Assembly: GCF_964355755.1 (NCBI RefSeq)
Contig: NC_092675.1
Location: 2,824,312 to 2,888,311 of the forward strand
DNA from: Antedon mediterranea
Lineage: Eukaryota > Echinodermata > Crinoidea > Comatulida > Antedonidae
Direction of reading: 5' to 3'
DNA length: 64,000 bases
A program made the position numbers and the translations under genes. Below, one piece after another: positions 63,349 to 64,000 of this stretch. The notes below the pieces were generated by a model, which saw only the letters and a list, made by a program, of their open reading frames with translations, did no database searches and was not told the origin of the DNA. The number at the start of each line of letters is the position of its first letter. The stretch's first letter is position 1.

Positions 63349-64000
63349 TCACCGTATGTTTATTTTCTTAAAGTTGGATGTGTTTTCCGTTACTATTTTG
63401 TCTTGAACGGTGACATTAACGTTAGCACTGAATGTAATATCGTCCTCTGTAACAACACACATTATATTTAAACCATCATTTAAACCAGCTAATTTCAGTT
63501 TATTAATCTTCAAAACATTTTCAGAGATCAGTTTAAAATGATCATCATCTAATTCCTTAATATCAACACCATCAATGGTCCACGAGAATAAAAAGTCATC
63601 AGTCAGAAAACCAGTCGCAATGCAAGTAAACAGCACAATTTCGCCATGAATAACAGAATTCCCAGTTTGTGTGATGGTGACGTCAGGTGACGCAAGCGGT
63701 ACGTAACTGCAGCCAATAACCATGTTACCTGATGCGTTAGTTTGTGCAACGCATGCAAATGTGTCGCCGTAATGTTCTGGTGAGAGTATTAATTTGTATC
63801 CAACAGAGTTTTTTCTGGTCTTCAGCAGTTGAGCCTCCGAGATGGTTTCCTCGTCTAACACATCAGGATGACGTATCTTAACCCAAGACACAAAGAGTGA
63901 CTTTGATAGAGCTGACGAATTCCAGGAACATCTTAGATTAGCTTTCTTACCGAGTTGAGGTCTTCCATGTTTTGGTTGCTTCGTTCTCAACGAGCAATTA
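63349..64000 (-). CDS. Immunoglobulin-domain protein, partial
   Basis: One uninterrupted minus-strand frame enters from the right edge (no stop or start before 64000) and ends at a stop at 63349, giving at least 216 codons. It shows two Ig-like domains. The first has KKANLRCSWNSS, FVSWVKI and YGDTFACVAQT (Cys, Trp, Asp-x-Phe-x-Cys pattern). The second has GEIVLFTCIATGF, LFSWTIDGVD and LNDGLNIMCVV, then SANVNVTVQ. It is probably extracellular, perhaps an adhesion or immune-type receptor or a secreted protein; no membrane segment is seen before the stop. If the real exon ends earlier at a splice site after NVTVQDKI, the last 15 or so codons would be intron. I cannot assign a named family. N-glycosylation motifs (NSS, NAS, NVT, NTS) are present. 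Confidence 0.75.
   Translation of the reverse strand, partial: NCSLRTKQPKHGRPQLGKKANLRCSWNSSALSKSLFVSWVKIRHPDVLDEETISEAQLLKTRKNSVGYKLILSPEHYGDTFACVAQTNASGNMVIGCSYVPLASPDVTITQTGNSVIHGEIVLFTCIATGFLTDDFLFSWTIDGVDIKELDDDHFKLISENVLKINKLKLAGLNDGLNIMCVVTEDDITFSANVNVTVQDKIVTENTSNFKKINIR

Overview
The window is nuclear DNA of an animal, AT-rich, with split genes (GT-AG introns of about 140 bp to 7.6 kb) and many transposon remnants. Frequent AGGCCTA words, a photoreceptor-type NR2E3 receptor, a SMIT/SGLT-type SLC5 carrier, and UTP15 and CCDC124 proteins of near-vertebrate length suggest an invertebrate deuterostome, probably an echinoderm. That taxonomic call is inference. Gene models were joined by hand from splice sites, reading phase and recalled family sequences; no search was run.

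Layout. 1-13.6 kb: no confidently coding sequence; fold-back elements, a tRNA-like SINE, a striking CTAG/AGGCCT-rich island (9.2-9.7 kb) and an unresolved two-exon candidate (9.84-10.13 kb). 13.6-14.0 kb (minus): 5' coding exon of a Ras-like small GTPase. 15.47-19.43 kb (plus): complete CCDC124 (4 coding exons, 222 aa); intron 2 holds a 5'-truncated LINE inserted into a MITE. 20.17-25.88 kb: a satellite of alternating palindromic units, split by a 1.4-kb hAT-like element with target duplication. 26.67-34.19 kb (minus): complete 14-exon SLC5 sodium/solute cotransporter (662 aa, SLC5A11/SMIT2-like). 34.92-40.99 kb (minus): complete 11-exon UTP15 (522 aa), with a 1.3-kb minisatellite and a SINE in intron 10. 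43.37-58.65 kb (minus): complete 8-exon NR2E3/PNR nuclear receptor (401 aa). 63.35-64.0 kb (minus): part of an immunoglobulin-domain protein running off the window.

The genes are unrelated in function: ribosome-associated factor, membrane transport, rRNA processing, transcription factor, Ig protein. Four genes in a row lie on the minus strand, but nothing suggests joint regulation. The unusual content is the mobile and repetitive DNA: three palindromic MITE-like families (called A, B and C here), two or three tRNA-derived SINE types, a long-terminal-inverted-repeat element (55.15-56.82 kb), nested insertions, and short fold-back repeats near exons.
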